Origin: Pedobacter sp. MC2016-15
GTDB lineage: Bacteria; Bacteroidota; Bacteroidia; Sphingobacteriales; Sphingobacteriaceae
Direction of reading: 5' to 3'
Length of the DNA: 64,000 bases
Assembly: GCF_026239695.1 (NCBI RefSeq)
Contig: NZ_JAPIVS010000009.1
Span: forward strand, 124,001 to 188,000
In this document: in pieces, positions 1 to 7,503 of the stretch
How the letters are laid out: each line of letters opens with the position of its first letter
Position numbering within the stretch: position 1 is the stretch's first letter
Position numbers and translations under genes: made by a program
Notes under the pieces: model-generated
What the model was told of the DNA's origin: nothing
Database searches by the model: none
Seen by the model: only the letters and a program-made list of their open reading frames with translations

Positions 1-1287
1 AAAACCGGAACAGAACAACAGCAGTGGGGCTATGTAGGTATTGCCAAACTGGAAAAAGTTTACCTCTACAGTCTCATGGTAGACATGTGGGGTGATATTC
101 CTTATTCAGAAGCAGAAAAAGGATCCGTAACTACCAGCCCCCCTTTGGAGAAAGGTGCCGAGATTTATGACAAATTGCTGGTGCTGCTCGATGAAGGTAT
201 GGCCGATATCAATAAAATTACGGCCACAACCCTTGTACCGGCCAGCTCAGACCTGTTTTATGCAGGTGCTAAAAACTCATGGTTAAGCATGGGTAACTCA
301 CTCAAATTAAAATTATATAATCAGATCCGTCTGGTAGACCCTGCAAGATCGGCAACAGCGATCAGGACCATTCTCAGCAGCGGGGCTCCGCTGATCGGTG
401 CCAATACACTTGATTTCACCTTCAGGTTTGGCTCATCGCAAAATCCCAACAACCGTCATCCATGGCACCGTGCAGAATACCAGAGTGCCAAAACTTTCTA
501 CCAGAGTCAGTCCTGGATCGACCTGTTATTCAATGCTGATGATCCGCGTCTGCGGGCCTTTATCTACAGGCAAAACGCAACTGCCGGGTTAAATAACGGA
601 GCCAACAGTAATGGTTACTACGGGCGTAATCCGGGTGATGGTACTGCTGCGCCGGCAGATCAGACACGCCGTTCTACCTTCGGTATTTACCCTGCCGGTG
701 GTTTATATGACAACGCTGCCATCAATAACCTTCCGGCATCAAACCTATACCTCACCAACACAGGGGCAACGGCTACACTCAAGGTAGTTGCTGTAACCGA
801 TGGTACCGGAGCAGGAATCATGCCTTTGCTCACCAATGCGATGGTGAAATTTATCCGTGCCGAAGCGGCCTTAACCCTGTCCACGGGTGATGATGCCAGA
901 GCCAATTTTGCTGATGGAGTAACCGCCAGCCTCAATAGTGTAAGCACCTATTCTACGGCCAATGGCGGAGTGACTATTCCTGCAGCCACTATTACTGGTT
1001 TTGTAAACCGCCTGCTGGTTCAGTATGATGCTGCAGATGCTGCCGGAAAACTCCGCCTGGTCATGACACAAAAGTATATCGCTTCATATGGTAACGGAAT
1101 GGAATCTTACACCGATTACAGAAGGACAGGTTTGCCGGTTTTGAGAGAGCTCTTATCGCCACTCAGCACCTTCCCGCTGCGTTTGTATTATTCACAGACA
1201 GAGCTGTCGTCCAATATTTCATTTGGCGCCAATGCCAGTGCTATACAGGTAGCACAGCAGATTACACCGGTTTTTTGGGATAAATAA
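1..1287 (+). CDS. SusD/RagB-like outer-membrane lipoprotein, 5' truncated
   Basis: The reading frame is open from base 1, so the gene starts upstream of the window; the ATG at 76 is internal. About 428 residues are visible. The segment reading LMVDMWGDIPYSEA (visible residues 25-38) is a SusD-family hallmark, and the helix-rich middle and C-terminal YTDYRRTG stretch also fit SusD-like lipoproteins of about 480-550 residues. SusD proteins lie on the cell surface as a lid on a SusC TonB-dependent channel and bind the imported substrate. The SusC gene would be expected just upstream. Four peptidases follow, so the ligand is more likely a peptide or amide than a glycan, which is inference. The lipobox cannot be seen because the N terminus is missing. 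Confidence 0.9.
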   Translation, partial: KTGTEQQQWGYVGIAKLEKVYLYSLMVDMWGDIPYSEAEKGSVTTSPPLEKGAEIYDKLLVLLDEGMADINKITATTLVPASSDLFYAGAKNSWLSMGNSLKLKLYNQIRLVDPARSATAIRTILSSGAPLIGANTLDFTFRFGSSQNPNNRHPWHRAEYQSAKTFYQSQSWIDLLFNADDPRLRAFIYRQNATAGLNNGANSNGYYGRNPGDGTAAPADQTRRSTFGIYPAGGLYDNAAINNLPASNLYLTNTGATATLKVVAVTDGTGAGIMPLLTNAMVKFIRAEAALTLSTGDDARANFADGVTASLNSVSTYSTANGGVTIPAATITGFVNRLLVQYDAADAAGKLRLVMTQKYIASYGNGMESYTDYRRTGLPVLRELLSPLSTFPLRLYYSQTELSSNISFGANASAIQVAQQITPVFWDK

Positions 1288-1299
1288 ATATTTAACTAT

Positions 1300-1926
1300 A
1301 TGCAAATGAAAAATCTTATACTATCTATAACATGTGTTTTGCTGGCCCTCAGTGCATGTAAAAAAGTTGATTACGAATGGGAAGATTATACGTATACCGC
1401 ATTGCCGCTGGTCACAGTAGATACAGCCATGTCGGCCCTGCCTACACGCCAGACAGCCAAAGTCTCTTTTTTCAACCTCAGAGATCCCAATGTCGCCAAT
1501 CAGCGTTTCTCCTTTACGCTCGACTGGATTGGTTATGGCAAGGCTACTGTAGCCTCTATTGAAGTGTACAACAGTTTTAACAAGGCCGAGTCCAGTGTGC
1601 CTGCCTATCCTATTGTGATGTCGTACCCGGGAGGGATGTATCCCAATATTGCCCAGTTTCCATTACCCGGAAACCTCAATGCTACGGATAAACTTTATGA
1701 AACGGTAACCACCTTCCCCAAAACCTACACCTTCACCGCTGCCCAGCTGGCAACGCTGGCGGGGATCAATCTGAGCAGCGTTGCGGTAAACGATTACTTT
1801 ATCTTCAAGTTTGTCCTTAACCTGACAGACGGACGCAGGATTGCCGCTTACTTCTCCAACGTAGCCGATGAATCCAGAAACGAGTTTGGTGATCCGCGTA
1901 CCGGCGTGCGCTTTAAAAATCAATAA
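1300..1926 (+). CDS. Small lipoprotein downstream of SusD
   Basis: A 208-residue protein with a clear lipoprotein signal: basic start, hydrophobic run and LLALSAC with the lipidated Cys at residue 20. A second ATG two codons in (1306) is an equally good start. The mature part is rich in beta-strand and aromatic residues and has no motif I recognise. It starts 12 bp after the SusD stop and 17 bp before an M20 peptidase, so it is probably co-transcribed with both. Small lipoproteins of varied families often sit directly after SusD and may act as auxiliary surface ligand-binding proteins, like SusE/SusF. That role is inferred from position only. Confidence 0.8.
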   Translation: MQMKNLILSITCVLLALSACKKVDYEWEDYTYTALPLVTVDTAMSALPTRQTAKVSFFNLRDPNVANQRFSFTLDWIGYGKATVASIEVYNSFNKAESSVPAYPIVMSYPGGMYPNIAQFPLPGNLNATDKLYETVTTFPKTYTFTAAQLATLAGINLSSVAVNDYFIFKFVLNLTDGRRIAAYFSNVADESRNEFGDPRTGVRFKNQ

Positions 1927-1943
1927 CCTATTATATCAGCCAT

Positions 1944-3263
1944 ATGTTTATCATCAAAAAAAATATACTCTTCGCCTTACTGCTCACGGGATGTGCAGGA
2001 GCGGTCAATGCTCAGCAGAGCGAAGCAGCTGCAACCGTACCAATTGATAAAAAGTACAGCGCAGAGATTAAGAAGATCGCTGCAGCACCCCTGGTAAAAA
2101 AGGCTATGCAGCAAATCCTGGATCTTGAAAAAGAAACCATGAGTAACCATGTGCTGCTCACCGAGATCCCTGCGCCCCCATACAAAGAAGCTAAAAGAGC
2201 CGCAAAATTCGCGGAAATGATCAAAGCTGCGGGTATCGATTCTGTCTGGACGGATACCGCGGGCAATGTGCTGGCCTTCCGTAAAGGGCGTACCGGAAAA
2301 AGACGTGTTGTTTTAGAGGCGCATATGGATACCGTTTTTCCGGAGGGTACCGATGTAACGGTAAAATACAGAGGGGATACCTTGTGCGCTCCGGGTGTTG
2401 GAGATGATACCCGCTCACTCTCAGTATTACTCACCATCATCAAAGTGATGAAACAGACAGACATTCAGACGGATGCGGATGTATTATTTGTAGGTGCCAC
2501 GGGCGAAGAAGGGCAGGGAGATCTGAGAGGAGTCAAGAACCTGTTCAGTGCGGCAGGTCCCGGAAAGATTGATTCTTTTATCGCTATTGATGGCGGAGGA
2601 AACGAAGGTATTGTACACCGTGCGCTGGGTTCACACCGCTACCGTGTAACCTTCAAAGGTCCGGGCGGGCACTCTTCAGGGGCTTTTGGTATCGGCAATC
2701 CACACAATGCGCTGGGCCGTGCCATGCACTACTGGGATGAATCCGGCAATGCCTATGCTTCAACACCGGGCACAAGGGTAACCTTTAGCGTTGGCGTCAT
2801 CGGTGGCGGAACTTCTGTAAACTCTGTTCCTTTCGAATCCTGGATGGAAGTAGACATGCGCTCAGAAAACCCGGAACGCCTCAACGCCATGGATGCCTTG
2901 TTCAAGGCGGCGGTCAGCAAAGCTCTTGCAGAAGAAAATGCGATCAAGAAAATGGGTAAAGACCTGACAGTGGATATCAAACTGATTGGCGATCGCCCTG
3001 CGGGGAACAACCCTGCAACAATTCCGTTAGTTCAGCGCATGATGGCTACGATCACTTATCTTGGTGGAACACCAAAACTAAGGGAGGGATCTACTGATTC
3101 TAACATCCCTTTTGCAAAAGGAGTACCGGCAATGACCATCGGACAGGGTGGCAAAGCGGGGAATGCACACTCACTGAATGAGTGGTTTGTGAATGATAAA
3201 GGATACATCGGAATACAACAGTCGCTGCTGGTTCTGCTCTCTGAGGCGGGCCTGGCAAAATAA
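1944..3263 (+). CDS. Exported M20-family metallopeptidase (peptidase T-like)
   Basis: A 439-residue protein with an N-terminal export signal. The signal could be read as a lipobox (LLLTGC, Cys 17) or as a signal peptidase I site after AVNA near residue 23. M20 dinuclear-zinc residues are visible: AHMDT (His127, Asp129), GVGDDT (Asp154), the catalytic pair GATGEEG (Glu188-Glu189), and a late His in AGNAHSLNEW. The middle region carries a lid domain (GPGGHSSGAFG). Members hydrolyse di- or tripeptides or acylated amino acids. Its place after SusD and before M14 and M20D enzymes suggests periplasmic or outer-membrane processing of peptides captured by the SusCD pair. Exact substrate unknown. Confidence 0.88.
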   Translation: MFIIKKNILFALLLTGCAGAVNAQQSEAAATVPIDKKYSAEIKKIAAAPLVKKAMQQILDLEKETMSNHVLLTEIPAPPYKEAKRAAKFAEMIKAAGIDSVWTDTAGNVLAFRKGRTGKRRVVLEAHMDTVFPEGTDVTVKYRGDTLCAPGVGDDTRSLSVLLTIIKVMKQTDIQTDADVLFVGATGEEGQGDLRGVKNLFSAAGPGKIDSFIAIDGGGNEGIVHRALGSHRYRVTFKGPGGHSSGAFGIGNPHNALGRAMHYWDESGNAYASTPGTRVTFSVGVIGGGTSVNSVPFESWMEVDMRSENPERLNAMDALFKAAVSKALAEENAIKKMGKDLTVDIKLIGDRPAGNNPATIPLVQRMMATITYLGGTPKLREGSTDSNIPFAKGVPAMTIGQGGKAGNAHSLNEWFVNDKGYIGIQQSLLVLLSEAGLAK

Positions 3264-3278
3264 AGCAGAAACATAAAA

Positions 3279-6035
3279 ATGGAGAATATGTACAACAAAT
3301 TTAGTAAAATGTTTACCCTGGCTTTGCTGTGTGCAGCAGGCTTAGCCAGTGCGCAATCCATTCCTTCGCCAAAGGAGCACTTTGGTTTTAACATCGGGGA
3401 TGATTACAAGCTGACCACCTACACCCAGGCAGAAGCCTATTACAAAAAACTGGCGGCCTCTCCGCGCACCAAACTCGTAGATATAGGGATGACGGAAGAA
3501 GGCCGCCATCAATGGATGCTCATCGTTTCTTCACCGGAGAACATCAAAAAGCTGGCGGAGTACAAGGATATTTCGCGCAAGCTTGCCCATGCAGAGAACC
3601 TTACACCGGATGAAGCCAGAAAGCTGGCTGCAAAAGGTAAAGCTGTCGTTTGGATCGATGGGGGACTCCATGCCACAGAAACAGTCGGAGCGCATCAGCT
3701 GATCGAAACCATGTACCAGCTGGTTACCCGTACCGACGAAGAAACCATGACCATCCTCAACAACGACATCATCCTGTTGGCGCAGGCCAATCCCGATGGG
3801 CAGGAGCTGGTGAGCAACTGGTACATGCGCAATGCGGATACGCTCAAGCGCAAGCTGGATATCCCGCGTTTGTACGAGAAGTTTGTGGGCCATGATAACA
3901 ACCGGGATTTCTACATGATGAACATGAAGGAAAGCCAGAACATCAGCAACCAGCTGTTTGTAGAGTGGATTCCGCAGATCATGTACAACCACCACCAGCG
4001 TGGTCCTGAAGGCTCTGTGCTGGCGGGACCTCCGTACCGCGATCCTTTCAACTACGTATTTGATCCACTGATCGTTACCAGTATCGATGGTGTGGGTGCC
4101 TCCATGAACAACCGTTTAAATACAGAGAACAAACCCGGGTATACCCAGCGTAACGGCTCACAGTTCTCTACCTGGTGGAATGGCGGCCTGCGTACTACGC
4201 CATATTTCCACAATATGGTGGGACTGCTCACAGAAATCATCGGCGGACCAACACCTGAGGATATCTCCCTGGTGCCAGACCGTCTGATTCCGAATGGTGC
4301 TACCCCTAACCCGGTTGTTCCCCAGAGATGGCACTTCCGCCAGTCCATCGATTACTCTGTTTCGCTTAACTATGGGGTGCTCGACTATGCTTCGCGTAAC
4401 CGCAGCCAGTTGCTGTATAACATCTACCAGATGGGGCAGAACTCCATCGCCCGTGGCCATCAGGATCACTGGACTTTCTACCCTAAATATGTGCAGGCCA
4501 TTAAAGACGCCTATAACAAGGATAAAAAAGATGCCGGTGCCGAGAAAAGCGAAGGCGAATTCTCTTTCGGCAGTGAAAGCGGTATCCCTGCGAAATATTT
4601 TGATGCCGTGATGAAAAACCCTGAACTGCGCGATGCAAGGGCATATATTATTCCTGCAAACCAGTCAGATTTTCCTACGGCCATCCGCTTTATCAATTCG
4701 CTGATCCGCTCGGGTATCCGTGTGGAGAAAGCCACTTCAACCTTTACTTCTGAAGGAAAAACCTATCCTGGAGGATCCTATGTAGTTTCTGCTGCCCAGG
4801 CTTTCCGTCCGCATGTGATTGATATGTTCGAACCTCAGGATCACCCTAATGATTTCCAGTATGAGGGCGGGCCTCCCATCAGACCTTATGATGCTGCGGG
4901 ATGGACACTGGCCTTCCAGATGGGCGTCAAGTTTGATCGTGCCATGAGCGAAGTGACGGGCGATTTCAAGACCATCCCTTACGGAGAAATCCAGCTGGCA
5001 CCAAAACTGAGCGTAGCCACTGCTAAAACAGGATATACCATCAGTCCTAAACAAAACAATGCCTTCATTGCCGTGAACGACCTGCTCAAAGGCGGGGCCG
5101 AAGTTTACCGTCCAACCACAGGTACTACCGGAGATTTTTATGTTCCTGCCTCAGCAGCTGCAAAAACTATCCTCAGTAAATCTGCCGCTGAACACGGACT
5201 GATGGTAAACGCTGCTACTGCCAAACCATCAGGGTTAACAAAAATCAGCACTTCACGCATAGCAATTGTAGATGTGTATGGAGGCTCAATCCCTGCGGGA
5301 TGGGTACGCTGGCTTATGGAGCAGTACCATTACGGGTATACCATGATCTACCCTAATGAGGTAGATGCGGGCGACCTCAATAAAAGGTTTGATGCCATTA
5401 TCATGGTGACAGGAATTGTTCCTGCCTCCGATAAACCGGGAGCTGCAAGCCGTTACTTCGACAGGATGCCTAAAGCAGAAGATGTGCCTGCAGAGTTCCA
5501 GCCAAGGGTAGGTAAGATCTCTGTGGCCAAATCAGTGCCTATGCTTAAGAAATTCCTGGAAGCAGGTGGAAATATCGTCACCATTGGTACCAGTACCAAC
5601 CTGGCTTATCATTTAGGCTTACCTGTTAAAAATCAACTTGTAGAAGCCGGCAAAGACGGTAAGGATAAACCACTTCCGGGTACCAAGTATTACATCCCGG
5701 GCAGTTTGTTAAAGGTTAGCCTTGATACCAAACAGCCTTCCAACTGGGGTATGGCAGAAGAGAACGATGTACTGTTCGACCGCAGTCCGGTGTTTAAACT
5801 CGATGCAGGTGCTGCTTCAAAAGGCATCAAACCCCTTGCATGGTTTGCCACAACCACACCTCTGCACAGCGGATGGGCATGGGGACAGGCGTACCTCAAA
5901 GATGGTGTAGCCGCTTTCGAAGCGCCGGTAGGCAAAGGTAAACTCTATGCTTTCGGACCGGAAATTACCTTCAGGGGCCAGTCGCACAGCACCTTCAAAA
6001 TGTTGTTCAACGAATTATACAGCCAGAAAAAATAA
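3279..6035 (+). CDS. Exported M14-family zinc carboxypeptidase-like protein (first copy)
   Basis: A 918-residue protein with a signal peptide (cleavage likely after ASAQ, near residue 26). The M14 zinc motif HxxE is present as His131-Ala-Thr-Glu134 in GGLHATE. It is followed by ANPDG, the substrate-binding-like HDNNRD (205-210) and the His-His pair 238-239 in YNHHQRG, one of which should be the third ligand. The catalytic domain occupies roughly residues 45-390; the remaining 500 residues form a second region with an alpha/beta fold character and no motif I can name. The length far exceeds classical carboxypeptidases. It is closely similar along its whole length to the protein at 7504-10275, so the two are tandem paralogs around an M20D gene. 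An alternative start lies three codons downstream. Confidence 0.88.
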   Translation: MENMYNKFSKMFTLALLCAAGLASAQSIPSPKEHFGFNIGDDYKLTTYTQAEAYYKKLAASPRTKLVDIGMTEEGRHQWMLIVSSPENIKKLAEYKDISRKLAHAENLTPDEARKLAAKGKAVVWIDGGLHATETVGAHQLIETMYQLVTRTDEETMTILNNDIILLAQANPDGQELVSNWYMRNADTLKRKLDIPRLYEKFVGHDNNRDFYMMNMKESQNISNQLFVEWIPQIMYNHHQRGPEGSVLAGPPYRDPFNYVFDPLIVTSIDGVGASMNNRLNTENKPGYTQRNGSQFSTWWNGGLRTTPYFHNMVGLLTEIIGGPTPEDISLVPDRLIPNGATPNPVVPQRWHFRQSIDYSVSLNYGVLDYASRNRSQLLYNIYQMGQNSIARGHQDHWTFYPKYVQAIKDAYNKDKKDAGAEKSEGEFSFGSESGIPAKYFDAVMKNPELRDARAYIIPANQSDFPTAIRFINSLIRSGIRVEKATSTFTSEGKTYPGGSYVVSAAQAFRPHVIDMFEPQDHPNDFQYEGGPPIRPYDAAGWTLAFQMGVKFDRAMSEVTGDFKTIPYGEIQLAPKLSVATAKTGYTISPKQNNAFIAVNDLLKGGAEVYRPTTGTTGDFYVPASAAAKTILSKSAAEHGLMVNAATAKPSGLTKISTSRIAIVDVYGGSIPAGWVRWLMEQYHYGYTMIYPNEVDAGDLNKRFDAIIMVTGIVPASDKPGAASRYFDRMPKAEDVPAEFQPRVGKISVAKSVPMLKKFLEAGGNIVTIGTSTNLAYHLGLPVKNQLVEAGKDGKDKPLPGTKYYIPGSLLKVSLDTKQPSNWGMAEENDVLFDRSPVFKLDAGAASKGIKPLAWFATTTPLHSGWAWGQAYLKDGVAAFEAPVGKGKLYAFGPEITFRGQSHSTFKMLFNELYSQKK

Positions 6036-6041
6036 CCAGAT

Positions 6042-7484
6042 ATGATCAGAAAAATCACATTACTTACCCTGGCTGCCGGTTTCTCCTTCGGAGCGATGGC
6101 CCAGAATGCCGATAAGAAGAAGCTGATCGCGGCGCTGGATGCCAAGACCCCGGTATACAACAAGATATCCAAAGATATCTGGGGATTTGCCGAGATGGGC
6201 TATCAGGAAGAAAAGAGTTCAGCACTGCTGGAAGGGCAGCTGGAAGAAGCCGGTTTTAAAGTAGAAAAAGGCGTCGCAGATATTCCTACGGCATTTGTAG
6301 CTACCTATGGTTCGGGGAAACCCGTGATCGCTATCCTGGCAGAGTACGATGCCCTGCCGGGGATATCCCAAACCGAAAACCCATTCCAGGAATCTGCAGG
6401 CGGTAAAGCCGGTCACGGCTGCGGCCACAATCTCTTTGGTACGGCCTCTGTAGCTGCGGCTATTGCCGTCAAAGACTGGATGGCACAAAGTGGCGGCAAA
6501 GGAACCCTCAAAGTGATGGGCTGCCCGGCAGAAGAAGGTGGCTCCGGCAAAGTGTATATGGTGCGTGCAGGCTTATTCAGCGATGTTGATGCTACCCTGC
6601 ACTGGCATCCCGGTAATGCCAACTCTGCGGGCATCTCGCCATGGTTGGCCAATAAAAGCGCCAAGTTCAGGTTCAAAGGCATCTCTGCACATGCTTCGGC
6701 GGCGCCTGATAAGGGCCGCTCGGCACTGGATGGTGTAGAGGCGATGGATAATATGGTCAACATGATGCGCGAGCATATTCCCTCCAACACCCGCATTCAC
6801 TATGTGATCACCCGCGGGGGCGAAGCGCCAAATGTAGTCCCTGCCTTTGCAGAAGTCTACTATTATGTTAGGAACCCTGATATCCAGGTGGTCAAAGATG
6901 TATGGGCAAGATTGGTCAATGCAGCAGAAGGAGCTGCCCTCGGTACCGGCACAAAAATGGAATACGAAGTCATTGGCGGTACCTATAATATGCTCGCCAA
7001 TGTTCCCCTGTCTACCGTCATGGATAAGAACCTGCGTCTCGTGGGTGGATTTACCTACACCACCGAGGAGAAAGCTTTTGCAGAGAAAATACAGTCTACC
7101 CTCGTGGGCGATAAACAGCCGCCTTTGGCCAGCACGGCAACCATTCAGCCTTTCAAGGTAGAAACCGGCAATGCTGCGGGCGGTGCTTCCTCCGATGTGG
7201 GTGATGTCAGCTGGGCTACCCCAACGGCAGGACTGTCTACGGCAACCTTTGTTCCCGGATCTTCGGGCCACAGCTGGCAGAATGTTGCTGCGGCAGGGAA
7301 TACCATCGGGCAGAAGGGGATGATGATCGCGGCAAAAACCATTGCACTTTCTGCATACGACCTGTTCAAATCTCCTGATGTGCTCAGTGCAGCGTCCAAG
7401 GAATTTAAGGAAAGAAAAGGAGCCGACTATAAATATGAAGCTTTATTGGGCGACAGAAAGCCTGCCCTGGATTACAGAAAATAA
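6042..7484 (+). CDS. Exported M20D amidohydrolase (AbgB-like)
   Basis: A 480-residue protein with a signal peptide ending in AMA near residue 20. M20D motifs are visible: AEYDALPG (100-107), GHGCGHN (124-130, metal-binding Cys and His), PAEEGG (catalytic Glu164-Glu165) and HWHP (187-190), then a dimerisation lid domain. Overall layout resembles AbgB, the aminobenzoyl-glutamate hydrolase subunit, and related N-acyl amino acid amidohydrolases. It starts 6 bp after the first M14 gene and ends 19 bp before the second, so all are one transcript. It may remove N-acyl or amide caps from products of the M14 enzymes; that is inference. Confidence 0.88.
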   Translation: MIRKITLLTLAAGFSFGAMAQNADKKKLIAALDAKTPVYNKISKDIWGFAEMGYQEEKSSALLEGQLEEAGFKVEKGVADIPTAFVATYGSGKPVIAILAEYDALPGISQTENPFQESAGGKAGHGCGHNLFGTASVAAAIAVKDWMAQSGGKGTLKVMGCPAEEGGSGKVYMVRAGLFSDVDATLHWHPGNANSAGISPWLANKSAKFRFKGISAHASAAPDKGRSALDGVEAMDNMVNMMREHIPSNTRIHYVITRGGEAPNVVPAFAEVYYYVRNPDIQVVKDVWARLVNAAEGAALGTGTKMEYEVIGGTYNMLANVPLSTVMDKNLRLVGGFTYTTEEKAFAEKIQSTLVGDKQPPLASTATIQPFKVETGNAAGGASSDVGDVSWATPTAGLSTATFVPGSSGHSWQNVAAAGNTIGQKGMMIAAKTIALSAYDLFKSPDVLSAASKEFKERKGADYKYEALLGDRKPALDYRK

Positions 7485-7503
7485 CCTAAACCAAAAATAG
7501 ACT

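Noticed and set aside
6573..7271. 232-codon open frame on the minus strand
   Set aside because: It is a shadow of the M20D gene on the other strand, with no signals of its own.
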